Positions 20,685 through 33,565 of a DNA stretch of 64,000 nt are shown piece after piece. How positions within the stretch are numbered: the first letter of the stretch is position 1; each line of letters opens with the position of its first letter. The position numbers and the translations under genes were made by a program. Below the pieces are notes generated by a model that was not told the origin of the DNA, searched no databases, and saw only the letters and a program-made list of their open reading frames with translations. Location of the stretch: contig CM054063.1 in assembly GCA_028641055.1 (NCBI GenBank), positions 177,760,756 through 177,824,755 of the forward strand. Direction: 5' to 3'. This stretch comes from Alopecurus myosuroides (taxonomy: Eukaryota > Streptophyta > Magnoliopsida > Poales > Poaceae).

Positions 20685-22684
20685 CTAAGAAGCTACAGTG
20701 GTGCTCCCACTCGCAGCAGTCGTCCCTCCCTTAAGTCGAGCAAACAGCTCAGACAGCTTCCGAGCAAGGATGGCGGCTGGCTCGCCAAAACGAGAGAGCC
20801 GTACCTTTTTGCCCGTGGAGGGGTCGACTGGGAGATCCGAATAAGCCTCCTCCAAGCCGCTAACTCCATGCGCCAACGCGAACTGGATGGCCGTCTTCGC
20901 CCCAGACTCTGACTGAGCAACCGCGTAGGCATCCAAGAGATTGCTCCCCGAGAAGATCTTCAGCAAGTCACCTAGCACGGATGGAGAGGAAGCATTGACG
21001 AGAAGGCGACCATGCAGCTGCGTCAACACTTGAGTGGCGTTGCCAACCAAGGAGCAAATCCCTTCGGCATGCCTCCTGAGCTGGGCGAGGGAATCCGTCA
21101 GCGCGTCCACCCGCTGGATCCCTGGAAGCTCCAGAGGAACACCAAGAAGACCTACAAAGAAGAAGAGCGTCAAAAATCAAGATAGCAGAAAATAAATTAT
21201 AAACCCAAAATAACTCACCCAAAAAGCGCCCGGCAAGGGGACGGATAAAATCGACAAGATCAGCATCCGCCTTGGTGCTGGCCGTCTCCAACTTCTTCAA
21301 GGCCTCTTGGGCAGAAGCAAGTTTCCCTTCGAGGTCAGCCGAAGACATGCGGGAGGATTCCAGATCTTGGCGAACAGCCGCCAGCTCAGGCTCCAGAGCT
21401 ATTGCCCGAGTAGAAGCATCGTCCTTCTCGGTCTTCGAAAACTCAAGTTGAGCTGCACGACAATACCTATTAGAATCGAAGAACTAATGGGAGAAGTGCA
21501 AACAGAAAAAGAAAGGGGGCTAAGCTTACTTCGAAGAAGCTCGTTTTCAGAATTGAGTCGACTGCGCTCCGCTCAAAGGAACGAACAGTCAGATTCGGCG
21601 AGGACAACACGGCGCCCAGTCGCCGCAAGGGAGTCAATGAGCGACTGCAAGAAATTCAGAGAGAAAAGTTAGAAGAGAAGAATTGGATCCTGTACCCGAT
21701 TACAATCAATCGACTACAGCCTCGGGGGCTACTCCCATCAGGAGCACTGCCGTGCACCCGATAAAATAAAGAAAAAGAAAGAAAAACAGTTGTTGAGCCT
21801 GTAGCCGATTACATGTGATCGACTACAGCCTCGGGGGCTACTCCCATCGGGAGCACTGTCGTGCACCCGATAAACAAATTAAAGACAAATAACAGATTTT
21901 ACCTGGCCCTTGGCACGGGAGAGGGGATCTGCGGAGCTGCCCGACACCTCCTTTGAAGCTGAAGCCCCGGCAGCTAAACTAGGAGTTTCATGTTCCGTAG
22001 TCGCCGCCTTGGGGGCTACGCTGGGTGAATTCTGGACAGTGCCTACAGTGGGAGCCTCATCCGCAGCTCCTGCCTTACTCCTCCTTTCGGGAGGAAGAGA
22101 AGAGGCGTACCTGCGAGGACTAATGGCTTGCACGCTGCGACAAAAATCAAAGCGTCAACATAGATGCGAAGGAAAAACGTTCGACTAAGAGCGAAGAGAA
22201 AAGCTTACTCATCATCTTCATCCTCATCCAGCATATCTGCATTCCAAGCGGTCTGGATAACTGGGAATGAGGAAGAAGGGGCGCGCGTTTGCAGAGGAGT
22301 AGCATGGATGGGCTCCTTCCCGGGCGACTCTTCCAAGGAGTTGCCCTTAGAAGTGGCCTCATGGCCTTCTACCCGACGACGTTTATAACGATCGCCACCC
22401 GAGTCTCCTGTGTCATCCGAAGAATCCTGGTCGGAGCTCGAAGAAGCGTCGGCAACACTGGTGTCGGCTGGGCCTTCTAGGTTACTCGTCAACAACTCTG
22501 AGGCCTCCGCCCCAGATACAGGAGGATAGCAGGTGGCCATGGACAAACTCCATGGAAAACAGAAGAAAGCAAGGAAAAATTCATTCGATTGAAACTCAAA
22601 ACAAACAAGAAGACAAAAGAAGAGGCGAAGGATAAACTCACCTCGACTGGAGGAGGCTTCGACGCGTCGAAGGCTGCAACTGTG
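20685..22684 (-). pseudogene. D antisense gene, part downstream of the C insertion
   Basis: Continues the exon that C interrupts (donor GT at 22641-22640). Then come an acidic Ser/Asp-rich exon about 22546-22205 (DASSSSDQDSSDDTGDSGG, then KRRRVEG), a small exon about 22133-21905, a helical exon about 21348-21220 (ADLEGKLASAQEALKKLETA), and the exon 21150-20685 with a Leu-rich core. The order acidic, basic patch, coiled coil, C-terminal domain is the same as in A. Boundaries are approximate except the first donor. Inactivated by C and by the upstream stop. Confidence 0.55.
21688..21873. repeat. Two-copy ~108-bp direct repeat in an intron of the D antisense gene
   Basis: The block 'cctcgggggctactcccat' with its flanks 'gattac..atcgactacag' and 'gtgcacccgataaa' occurs at about 21688-21772 and 21797-21873. 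A third partial copy (ggggctactcccatcagg) is near 20535. Confidence 0.75.
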
Positions 22685-25600
22685 TGTGACGCCCCGAGAT
22701 CGGGCACTATGCAGATTTCAGCATTCCCGCCAAAATCCACATAATAACCGATTCCAGGTTGCCACTTGTGATAACATTACAACAGTTCACGAATAATCCA
22801 CAACAACAACAGAAAAGATATATACAAGAGGACTCAAACGAGCCAAGGATACAACTATATACAATACAAAGATCCAAATAACAGCGGAAGAAACAACATA
22901 GCGTCCGACTACGGACAAGATACAACTTGGACTAAGAGTCCTGAAGATAACCGAGAGCGTCCAATCCCTGCCCAGGCCAAGCCGGAGGGATTCCCAAGCT
23001 AACGTCGTTAGACTTCAAACCTGTTGACTGCAATGTTGAATATGCAGCCACGAAAAAGGATTCGTGGGTCAGTACGGTTAAGTACTGGCAAGTGGATAAA
23101 CCATACTCACAAGATACCGGCGTAGCCAGTCATCACAAGATACAAATACTTTGGGTTCAACGGAAAAGAAGGGATTATTGCAAATAAGCGGCAGCGGGCT
23201 GCACTAACCAACTACAGAGACTCGATACAACATCCGGCTAAAAGAGGGGGTTAAGATAGCGTATCGTAACCAACTAGTACTAACCACCCAAACAAACCCA
23301 TCCAATGTTACCCCTACTAAGGAAGCAACCCAAGGATAACTCACACTGTTGGATTAATGATGGATCAAGTTATTGAGTCAATAAGACTATTACTAGTCAA
23401 GTATCATTAGTTAGGTGTAAGTTGTTCTGAGTACTTGTTAGCCAGTACTTTCACCAAGTCATCCATAACCGCGGAAAACACGGCTTCTCGAGAAGATTTA
23501 CCCTGCAGGGGTGCATCAATTTGGCCGTACACGTAAGAATAACCCGCCAGACGGGGGATCAACCCACCAAGCGGGGTACTCAACACAACCCAACTCTTCT
23601 TCGCATCAAGCCCAAAGAACCCCGTGCAATTGAGCGCACGGCTAATCAAGCCCCACGAAGAAAAGGGGACCCTCATAGCACTCTAAGAACGTGTCTCCCT
23701 AAATGCCGACTACAAAAGTTCCACCCTGGCCTGGGTTCGCAAGATCATGCATGCGGCAAATGGAAAACCCGAACTAAATGAGGCGATTTGGACGAGATGC
23801 AAATCGAATCAAATTGAGGGGGGCGCCCATACTCGCTTCCCAGATGCGGTTAGTGCGCTCATCATGGATCAGTAGACAAGACCCTTTTCCTAATTAGGGT
23901 CGACACTAGCAGGCTTCAAAACCACGCCGGGCCTCCTGCCGGTGCCTTATCATCAAATTATTATTACCCAAAACATTAACATGTTGTTGATTGAATTGAA
24001 ACCCAACTATCAAACTAAACAGGTGATAAGACGGACAACAAGACTTGAGCACAAACAAATCTAAGCATGCAACTACGACACGAGGGCCAACAGGGTAAAC
24101 AAACAACAGTTAATAGGAAGTGGAAGGAAGGCTATATCATGGCTGCAAGGTAACATATGATAGGATCGAGACACAAGCATCGAATCAACAGGCTAGAATA
24201 AGAACAACGGACAGAATCGGTAACAAGTGATGAAAGGCAGCCATTTGGCAGCAAGTGAGTATACTTGCCTGGAATCCAGCAAGTAGAGGTACATCCGAAG
24301 AACTTGTCGTTGCTCACATCATCTCAACGTCCTATCCGGGAAGAAGCAACGAACCTCGAACAAACACCGGATGCAACAATTACTACTACGGCAAAAGATC
24401 CAGCATGATCAGGATATGGATGCATGACAGGTTTAAGGATGCATCAGAATAAACTAGTTGACAAGATAAACATGTTTAAATGGACCCATATGCAATTTGG
24501 ATTGCATATGGCAAGCCCATGAATTAAGGTTGAATTAATTGATCTACAATTAACCAACATGTGAAAGTTGATTAGAATGATGCATGGATGATGAAAACAA
24601 TAAATAAACAACAATAGAAACAATTTGAAATAAGGTTTACCAAGTTTGGAATTTTATTTATTAAGTTTTGGAATTTTGGTTCCTTAAAGGTGTTACACAA
24701 GCATTTGTTGTTTTCACCAATTTAAATTGTCCAAAACAGATAACAAAATTTATATTTGGAAAGAACACAAAATTTTAGATGGAATACATGTTTCATTTGT
24801 TGAATAAAGAATTAGAATGAATTAGTTATGAATTAAGCAAGTTTAAACAAGATTTAATTGAATTTAATTCAAGTATGAATATTATTTGAATTTTATTTGT
24901 TCAAAACATTAAACCAAATTCATATTTGAAAAGTTTATACTTTTCTAGTTTGAAAACATGTTTTATATGTTCAAAAATAATTTAATTTGAGAAAGTTATG
25001 AATTTAGCAAATTTAAATGATTTAAACAAGTTTTAAATTATTTAAGCAATTTTAATTATTCAAAACATGAAACAAATTTTATATTTGGAAAGGTGGTTCA
25101 AAATAGCATGGAACACATATTTTATTTGTGTTATTTGAATTAAGTGTGAATTATTTATGCATTTAATCAAATTTGAAATGATTTGTTTGAATTTGAAATT
25201 TGAAACAATTTGAAATGTGCAAAACAGAAAACAAATGATGTAATCAGATAGAGTGTTAAATTTGGGGCAGAATACATATTTTATTTACATTATTTGAATT
25301 TGGAAAATAAAAGTTATGTGCATTTTTAAAACAGGGACTAATCTGTAATAACAGGGACCTAAAAGAAAGAAAAAGGAACGCAGATGGGCCCCTGGGGCGT
25401 TTTTCACCCAGGGCACCCTGGCATGTGCCTCTGCGGTGCGGGCCAGTGCCTCTGTGGCATCCACGCGTGCGTGTGTGTGGAGCTAGGTGGCAATGGGGGT
25501 GGATGTCTGATGGGCCCAGGGGGTCTGCGTGGAATAATTGGCAAAAAGCCAGGGAAAATGCGGCCGCTAGGACTCGATCCACTGCCCTCGCGGCGCGCGC

Positions 25601-26804
25601 AGGGATGCCTAGCCACTGGGCTACGATTTGTTTGGTGATACACCACGAGCCGGACAGAATAAGAGGTGAACATCGAGTTAACTGAACTTGACGCGAAAGT
25701 TCAGACCTGGGCATCGCTCGCGCGACGGTAGGCAGGCAACGGCGACGACCACTCCCTGGCCTCGCCGCCGTGCTGAGAAGACGACGGCATCGTCGAAGGA
25801 CCACCAGCCCTGGCCTGGAACTCCTAGATGAACCCCTTGCGTGATGACTGCCCCTGCGGTTGCTTGATGGGAGCGAGGGAGGCCGAGCTCATCGAGCCAT
25901 GGCGGACAGCGACATTGGTCAGAAATCGAGAAGATGCCACGATGCGCTAACCAGCTGAAAATCGATGGGAAATCAGAAGGGGGGCTCACCGGGAAGTTGC
26001 TGATGGTTTTGCTCGATCCTCAGGTCGTCCACAGCCGCGGGAATCGGGGAAAATTCGCAGACGGCCGAACTGAATCCACGGGGTTTGCGGGCACCGTGGC
26101 GCTCCTCCGGCTTGAGTGGGGATTAGGTGGGCTGGGGGAAGAAAATGGGCTGTGGGCTGGCCTGTCTCCCACAGCTCACCTTTCTTTTTATTTTTCCTTT
26201 TTTTTGCTTGTAAGAAAAGAAAAAGGAGAGAGAGAAAAGAATAGGTTGGGGTTTGGGGTTTTAATTTTTATGAAATATTTTATTAATTTGCAAAGAGCAA
26301 GTCAAAGCAATGTTAACCTTAATTTCAACAATTTGAAATATTAATTTGAGTTTTAAGTTGCTATTTGAATTTCCATTAGCATTTCATAAAGATTTGATTT
26401 TTAAACAATTTTATTCAGTAAACTCAAACATTTATGAAAATATTATTGAATTTAATTGTTTGCAAGAATTTAATTTTTTTAAACCCACATTTGAAACATG
26501 CCAAGCATGGATGAGTTGATTTGAATTTGAATTTGTTATTTGAATTTTACCATTTGGGGTTAATAAAAAGGAATTTTCATTTAACAAGCAATTTAAATAA
26601 ATGCAACTCCAAACTATTTGAAAACAAGTTGAGTTGTTTAGGTTGCAACTTTTAATTGGCAATTTCGGACATGTTTTGAAAGTTTAAATTGGTTTGGATT
26701 TTTGAGTGGTTTTAAGAACAGGATGCAATGCATATGATGCATGTGATGCAAAGCAAAAAGAAAACAAACAACTTTCTACTTAGGCTAACACCCCAGGTGT
26801 TAGA
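22685..26804 (-). repeat. 3' LTR of element C
   Basis: Plus-strand start TGTGACGCCCCGAG. The other end reads GTGTTAGA where the right copy has GTGTTACA, so the TG of the minus-strand start is mutated. It includes AT-rich low-complexity blocks (about 24470-25300 and 26240-26720) and a GC-rich block (25380-26130) whose open frames I do not call as genes. Confidence 0.88.
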
Positions 26805-27304
26805 GACGACACCACTAACAAGGGATTGCGCCCTCGCAATCCACCTACTAACCCGGGAGGGAAAAGAAGTTCGACTATCGATTCTTCATGCTTCCAGCTG
26901 ATCTCCTCGACACCACTAACATGGGTTTCTCGACACCACTAACAAGAGATTCTTGCTCGGAGTGACGACGATGTTCTTCCACCAGGAATCTTCCGATGAT
27001 CGAACCTATTAGGTTAAAGGCTCAGAAAACGTCCACCCACGTAGGATCCTAACACTTTGAAAGATATACAAGAGGGGAGACTCCAAAACAAATAAGATGG
27101 GAGGGGAAATAGAATAGAGATAAGGAGAAAACAAGAACCCTATTGAGATGTTTTTCCAAAATAGTTTAGCATAAATAGTTTTTGACACTCTAGAAACAAC
27201 GACCGTTAGCGAGGTTATCCTACAGGCTTTGCGGACCCGTTGCTTCGATAACCATTCGTATCGAAACAATCTCGGGAATCGGAACCAAGGCTCTGATACC
27301 ATTT
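26805..27304 (-). other. Interior of element C (500 bp, non-coding)
   Basis: Holds three copies of GACACCACTAAC (about 26809, 26910 and 26930), an 8-bp hairpin GGATTGCG/CGCAATCC (26823-26842) and the Met-tRNA primer site at its right end. No frame longer than about 100 codons and none resembling a retroelement protein. No clear polypurine run borders the left LTR. Confidence 0.75.
27289..27301 (-). promoter_or_regulatory. Primer-binding site of C (initiator-Met tRNA type)
   Basis: Minus TGGTATCAGAGCC, three bases inside the 5' LTR. The same sequence serves B (61622-61634) and the TRIM (8567-8579). Confidence 0.88.
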
Positions 27305-30300
27305 TGTGACGCCCCGAGATCGGGCACTATGCAGATTTCAGCATTCCCGCCAAAATCCACATAATAACCGATTCCAGGTTGCCACTTGTGATAACATTGC
27401 AACAGTTCACGAATAATCCACAACAACAACAGAAAAGATATATACAAGAGGACTCAAACGAGCCAAGGATACAACTGATACAATACAAAGATCCAAATAA
27501 CAACGGAAGAAACAACATAGCGTCCGACTACGGACAAGATACAACTTGGACTAAGAGTCCTGAAGATAACCGAGAGCGTCCAATCCCTGCCCAGGCCAAG
27601 CCGGAGGGATTCCCAAGCTAACGTCGTCAGACTACAAACCTGTTGACTGCAATGTTGAATATGCAGCCACGAAAAAGGATTCATGGGTCAGTACGGTTAA
27701 GTACTGGCAAGTGGATAAACCATACTCACAAGATACCGGCGTAGCCAGTCATCACAAGATACAAATACTTTGGGTTCAACGGAAAAGAAGGGATTATTGC
27801 AAATAAGCGGCAGCGGGCTGCACTAACCAACTACAGAGACTCGATACAACATCCGGCTAAAAGAGGGGGTTAAGATAGCGTATCGTAACCAACTAGTACT
27901 AACCACCCAAACAAACCCATCCAATGTTACCCCCTACTAAGGAAGCAACCCAAGGATAACTCACACTGTTGGATTAATGATGGATCAAGTTATTGAGTCA
28001 ATAAGACTATTACTAGTCAAGTATCATTAGTTAGGTGTAAGTTGTTCTGAGTACTTGTTAGCCAGTACTTTCACCAAGTCATCCATAACCGCGGAAAACA
28101 CGGCTTCTCGAGAAGATTTACCCTGCAGGGGTGCATCAATTTGGCCGTACACGTAAGAATAACCCGCCAGACGGGGGATCAACCCACCAAGCGGGGTACT
28201 CAACACAACCCAACTCTTCTTCGCATCAAGCCCAAAGAACCCCGTGCAATTGAGCGCACGGCTAATCAAGCCCCACGAAGAAAAGGGGACCCTCATAGAA
28301 CTCTAAGAACGTGTCTCCCTAAATGCCGACTACAAAAGTTCCACCCTGGCCTGGGTTCGCAAGATCATGCATGCGGCAAATGGAAAACCCGAACTAAATG
28401 AGGCGATTTGGACGAGATGCGAATCGAATCAAATTGAGGGGGGCGCCCATACTCGCTTCCCACATGCGGTTAGTGCGCTCATCATGGATCAGTAGACAAG
28501 ACCCTTTTCCTAATTAGGGTCGACACTAGCAGGCTTCAAAACCACGTCGGGCCTCCTGCCGGTGCCTTATCATCAAATTATTATTACCCAAAACATTAAC
28601 ATGTTGTTGATTGAATTGAAACCCAACTATCAAACTAAACAGGTGATAAGACGGACAACAAGACTTGAGCACAAACAAATCTAAGCATGCAACTACGACA
28701 CGAGGGCCAACAGGGTAAACAAACAACAGTTAATAGGAAGTGGAAGGAAGGCTATATCATGGTTGCAAGGTAACATATGATAGGATCGAGACACAAGCAT
28801 CGAATCAACAGGCTAGAATAAGAACAACGAAAGAATCGGTAACAATTGATGAAAGACAGCCATTTGGCAGCAAGTGAGTATACTTGCCTGGAATCCAGCA
28901 AGTAGAGGTACATCCGAAGAACTTGTCGTTGCTCACATCATCTCAACGTCCTATCCGGGAAGAAGCAACGAACCTCGAACAAACACCGGATGCAACAATT
29001 ACTACTACGGCAAAAGATCCAGCATGATCAGGATATGGATGCATGACAGGTTTAAGGATGCATCAGAATAAACTAGTTGATAAGATAAACATGTTTAAAT
29101 GGACCCATATGCAATTTGGATTGCGTATGGCAAGCCCATGAATTAAGGTTGAATTAATTGATCTACAATTAACCAACATGTGAAAGTTGATTAGAATGAT
29201 GCATGGATGATGAAAACAATAAAGAAACAACAATAGAAACAATTTGAAATATGGTTTACCAAGTTTGGAATTTTATTTATTAAGTTTTGGAATTTTGGTT
29301 CCTTAAAGGTGTTACACAAGCATTTGTTGTTTTCACCAATTTAAATTGTCCAAAACAGATAACAAAATTTATATTTGGAAAGAACACAAAATGTTAGATG
29401 GAATACATGTTTCATTTGTGAATAAAGAATTAGAATGAATTAGTTATGAATTAAGCAAGTTTAAACAAGATTTAATTGAATTTAATTCAAGTATGAATAT
29501 TATTTGAATTTTATTTGTTCAAAACATTAAACCAAATTCATATTTGAAAATTTTATACTTTTCTAGTTTGAAAACATATTTTATATGTTCAAAAATAATT
29601 TAATTTGAGCAAGTTATGAATTTAGCAAATTTAAATGATTTAAACAAGGTTTAAATTATTTAAGCAATTTTAATTATTCAAAACATGAAACAAATTTTAT
29701 ATTTGGAAAGGTGGTTCAAAATCGAATGGAACACATATTTTATTTGTGTTATTTGAATTAAGTGTGAATTATTTATGCATTTAATCAAATTTGAAATGAT
29801 TTGTTTGAATTTGAAATTTGAAACAATTTGAAATGTGCAAAACAGAAAGCAAATGATGTAATCAGATAGAGTGTTAAATTTGGGGCAGAATACATATTTT
29901 ATTTACATTATTTGAATTTGGAAAATAAAAGTTATGTGCATTTTTAAAACAGGGACTAATCTGTAATAACAGGGACCTAAAAGAAAGAAAAAGGAACGCA
30001 GATGGGCCCCTGGGGCGTTTTTCACCCAGGGCACCCTGGGATGTGCCTCTGCGGTGCGGGCCAGTGCCTCCGTCGCATCCACGCGTGCGTGTGTGTGGAG
30101 CTAGGTGGCAATGGGGGTGGATGACTGATGGGCCCAGGGGGTCTGCGTGGAATAATTGGCAAAAAGCCAAGGAAAATGCGGCCGCTAGGACTCGATCCAC
30201 TGCCCTCGCGGCGCGCGCAGGGATGCCTAGCCACTGGGCTACGATTTGTTTGGTGATACACCACGAGCCGGATAGAATAAGAGGTGAACATCGAGTTAAC

Positions 30301-31416
30301 TGAACTTGACGCGAAAGTTCAGACGTGGGCATCGCTCGCGCGACAGTAGGCAGGCAACGGCGACGACCACTCCCTGGCCTCGCCGCCGTGCTGAGAAGAC
30401 GACGGCATCGTCGAAGGACCGCCAGCCCTGGCCTGGAACTCCTAGATGAACCCCTTGCGTGATGACTGCCCATGCGGTTGCTTGATGGGAGCGAGGGAGG
30501 CCGAGCTCATTGAGCCATGGCGGACAGCGACGTTGGTCAGAAATCGAGAAGACGCCACGATGCGCTAACCAGCTGAAAATCGATGGGAAATCAGAAGGGG
30601 GCTCACCGGGAAGTTGCTGATGGTTTTGCTCGATCCTCAGGTCGTCCACAGCCGCGGGAATCGGGGAAAATTCGCAGACGGCCGAACTGAATCCACGGGG
30701 TTTGCGGGCACCGTGGCTCCGGCTTGAGTGGGGATTAGGTGGGCTGGGGGAAGAAAATGGGATGTGGGCTGGCCTGTCTCCCACAGCTCACCTTTCTTTT
30801 TATTTTTCCTTTTTTTTTGCTTGTAAGAAAAGAAAAGGAGAGAGAGAAAAGAATAGGTTGGGGTTTGGGGTTTTAATTTTTATGAAATATTTTATTAATT
30901 TGCAAACAGCAAGTCAAAGCAATGTTAACCTTAATTTCAACAATTTGAAATATTAATTTGAGTTTTAAGTTGCTATTTGAATTTCCATTAGCATTTCATA
31001 AAGATTTGATTTTTAAACAATTTTATTCAGTAAACTCAAACATTTATGAAAACATTATTGAATTTAATTGTTTGCAAGAATTTAATTTTTTTAAACCCAC
31101 ATTTGAAACATGCCAAGCATGGATGAGTTGATTTGAATTTGAATTTGTTATTTGAATTTTACCATTTGGGGTTAATAAAAAGGAATTGTCATTTAACAAG
31201 CAATTTAAATAAATGCAACTCCAAACTATTTGAAAACAAGTTGAGTTGTTTAGGTTGCAACTTTTAATTGGCAATTTCAGACATGTTTTGAAAGTTTAAA
31301 TTGGTTTGGATTTTTGAGTGGTTTTAAGAACAGGATGCAATGCATATGATGCATGTGATGCAAAGCAAAAAGAAAACAAACAACTTTCTACTTAGGGTAA
31401 CACCCCAGGTGTTACA
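27305..31416 (-). repeat. 5' LTR of element C
   Basis: 4112 bp, plus-strand start TGTGACGCCCCGAG and end CAGGTGTTACA. Its right edge is followed by the CTGTG target duplication. A short minus frame (28296-28027) ending NKYSEQLTPN is identical in the other LTR; the same ending is found in the LTRs of B. Confidence 0.88.
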
Positions 31417-32344
31417 CTGTGCAGTCGGGAAATTTCTCTCCCACCTTCAGGCTAGTGATAGCCGCGATTTTCTTCTCGAATTCGACGTTCGAGAGATCCT
31501 CGCGACTCACTCGGCTAGGGTCCTCAGAGCCTTGGTACTCCCACATTGTGGAAGGCCTAAGTTGCAGAGGCTGGATTCTGCGCCTGAGAAAGATGGCCGC
31601 CAGATGCAGTCCGTTTAATACAACCCCAGCACTCTGGTCGCGAAGGGTGGCCACCCTGGCGAGTAGCGGCACGACGACCTCAGATTCTTCAGTCGACAGC
31701 TTGTGCGCCCAGGACCTCCTCTTCTTCAGAACAGCGAACGGGTGGAATTCATGAGTTCCACCCGAGCTGTTGTCGATGACGTAGAACCATTTTTTCCTCC
31801 ATCCCTGGGCGGAGTCGATGAAGTGCATGTTGAAGTAGCTGGATTCCAGTCGAGCTTGGATCCCGAAGCCACCCGTGCGTAGCGGCTTGCCAGGTTCGGA
31901 GTCCACCTGCGATTTCTCGCGGAAGATCCGAACCTTGAAGAGAGCTCTCCAGAGCCCCCAATGTGGGCGAATGCCTAGGAAGCATTCGCAGAACACGATG
32001 AAGCACGATATGTGTTGCACCGCGTTCGGGGGAAGATCGTGAAGCTGTATGCCATAGACATACAGCAACCCGAGAAGAAATGGATGAAGGGGGAAAGAGA
32101 GGCCACGCGACACGTGGTCCGCAAAGACCACGCGTTCGTTCGCTTGCGGATTGGGTACCTCCTCCTTCTTGCCGAGGCGCACCCGCTTCTCGGACTCCGC
32201 TGGCAGCAACCCTTCCCGCTGCATCTCCTTGACGCTTTTAGCAGTGGTGTTGGGCGACCTCTAGTCGCCCGAGCACGGCACAGGGTGCACTGAGGCTTCC
32301 CCGGATGCGGAAACAGTAGCGCCGCGTTTCTTTCCACCGGCCAT
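31417..32344 (-). pseudogene. D antisense gene, exon 1 with Transposase_28-like domain, cut by C
   Basis: The ATG at 32344 is followed by a basic start (MAGGKKRG), an in-frame TAG at codon 28 (32261-32263), and then in the same frame a long Transposase_28-like domain: ERVVFADHVSRGLSFPLHPF, HDLPPNAVQHISCFIVFCE, FLGIRPHWGLWRALF. The frame is otherwise open up to element C at 31416. The same exon in A (56948-56019) and E (4294-3383) has similar length and order. Confidence 0.75.
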
Positions 32345-32447
32345 GGCTGACAGCACGAGCTTGAGGAGAGGAAGAAGATGAGCGCGAAGAAGAAGATGGA
32401 TTGGAGACGAAGGCTGGGAAAGTTTTACCGCAACACAAACACCCATA

Positions 32448-32453
32448 CTTATA
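32448..32453 (-). promoter_or_regulatory. TATA-like box of the D antisense gene
   Basis: Minus CGTGTATAAGTATGGG, about 105 bp upstream of the ATG at 32344. It fits a standard plant core promoter distance with a short leader. Prediction only. Confidence 0.5.
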
Positions 32454-32759
32454 CACGGAGCGGATCAATCCTGGCCACTCGATGCACCACGTGTCGCTCA
32501 TCGCTACCACCACGTGTGAAGATGAAACGAAGGGGCGGTGAATGCTGTTTCCTGCCATGATCTCAGCAGAAGATCGTGCGCATTTACTGCGCGGTTTGCG
32601 TGAAAACCGGGAACGACGTCTCGTTTCCCGGTCAAAAAGATGACAAGGTGGGCCAGCCTTATCTGCTCGCACTCCGTCACGTCCCATCGGGAAGAGAAAA
32701 ATGCGCCATGACGTCATAGCGCGCATCATCAAGACAAAGAAGTTTCGAATGGAAAGTTC

Positions 32760-32960
32760 AAACACGAAAATAACTTCGTATGAACAAAATTCCTTTGAAT
32801 AGAAACAATTCTTTCATAAGCAAAGAAACAAAATCTCTTTAAACAAGAGAAAGATACCCTACACACAAAAACTCTTTCGTATGGGTGCAACATCCCAAAC
32901 ATGAAAACTCTTTCATATGGGCACAAAAATTCCTAACACGAAAACTTTTTCGTATGGATC
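32760..32960. repeat. Short imperfect repeats in D between antisense promoter and 3' LTR
   Basis: The motif AAACTCTTTC(G/A)TATGGG or close variants occurs near 32870, 32903 and 32941, and looser copies (acttcgtatgaac) near 32772. No coding potential seen. Confidence 0.6.
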
Positions 32961-33553
32961 TACTAACTCAAACAATTATTCGAGTAGGCAGAACCTACCT
33001 CTTTTCACTCACATGATATTTTCACATCATAAAAACCTGGATTGTTCAGCCGACTAGGCACATCCAGATGCCATATTCTTCGAATATGAAGGTAAGACCC
33101 GAAAGATCTCTCTTGAGGGTCTGGAATCGCACTCAAAAGTTGCGTTCTCTGGTAAGGTTCCGTGTCAACAACACGAAGAAAAATCCTAGCGGACGCGCCG
33201 GGTACCCCCATAGGTTAAGTTCGACTCGATAAGACCATAACGGCCCAGTCGCGACAATCACCTTACCGGGTTCGAGTCGGAGGTCTCGAATCTGTGTAGG
33301 CCAGGAATGTTTTTGCCCTAGTCGCAATTAATTGGCCCTGATCTCTCAGGAGAGCCAAGCTACTGCGCCGCATCCTTCTGCGATAAAAAGCCATAAAAAC
33401 AGGCACTTGCTTTGCTCGATACTCGAGTATGAAAACTTACTGTACAGGGTTCACGCCCTCTAAACAGGAAAACAACTAAGCTGGTTATCCGCAGGAAAGA
33501 AAGGCCAAGATTTGACTGTCTACTCGACTGGAAAAAACCCACTCGAGCAAACG

Positions 33554-33565
33554 CTCGGGGGCTAC
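33554..33565 (+). promoter_or_regulatory. Polypurine tract of D
   Basis: CTCGGGGGCTAC directly before the 3' LTR. A near-identical string occurs inside introns of the antisense gene of the same element. Confidence 0.6.

Larger units (their letters stand above)
22685..31416 (-). mobile_element. Element C: non-autonomous gypsy-type element, 4.1-kb LTRs and 500-bp interior
   Basis: Target duplication CTGTG at 22680-22684 and 31417-31421. Two ~4.1-kb LTRs flank only 500 bp (26805-27304). On the minus strand the 5' LTR is the right copy; TGGTATCAGAGCC follows three bases after it. No gag, protease, RT or integrase is present. The LTRs share long blocks with the LTRs of chromovirus B, so B-type elements are the likely source of enzymes. 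By eye the two LTRs of C differ at about 1% of sites, including small indels. Confidence 0.88.

Noticed and set aside
25380..26130. GC-rich open frames in the LTRs of C (also 30000-30780) and of B (44650-45280)
   Set aside because: They lie wholly in LTRs, are open on both strands because of base composition, and resemble no protein family.
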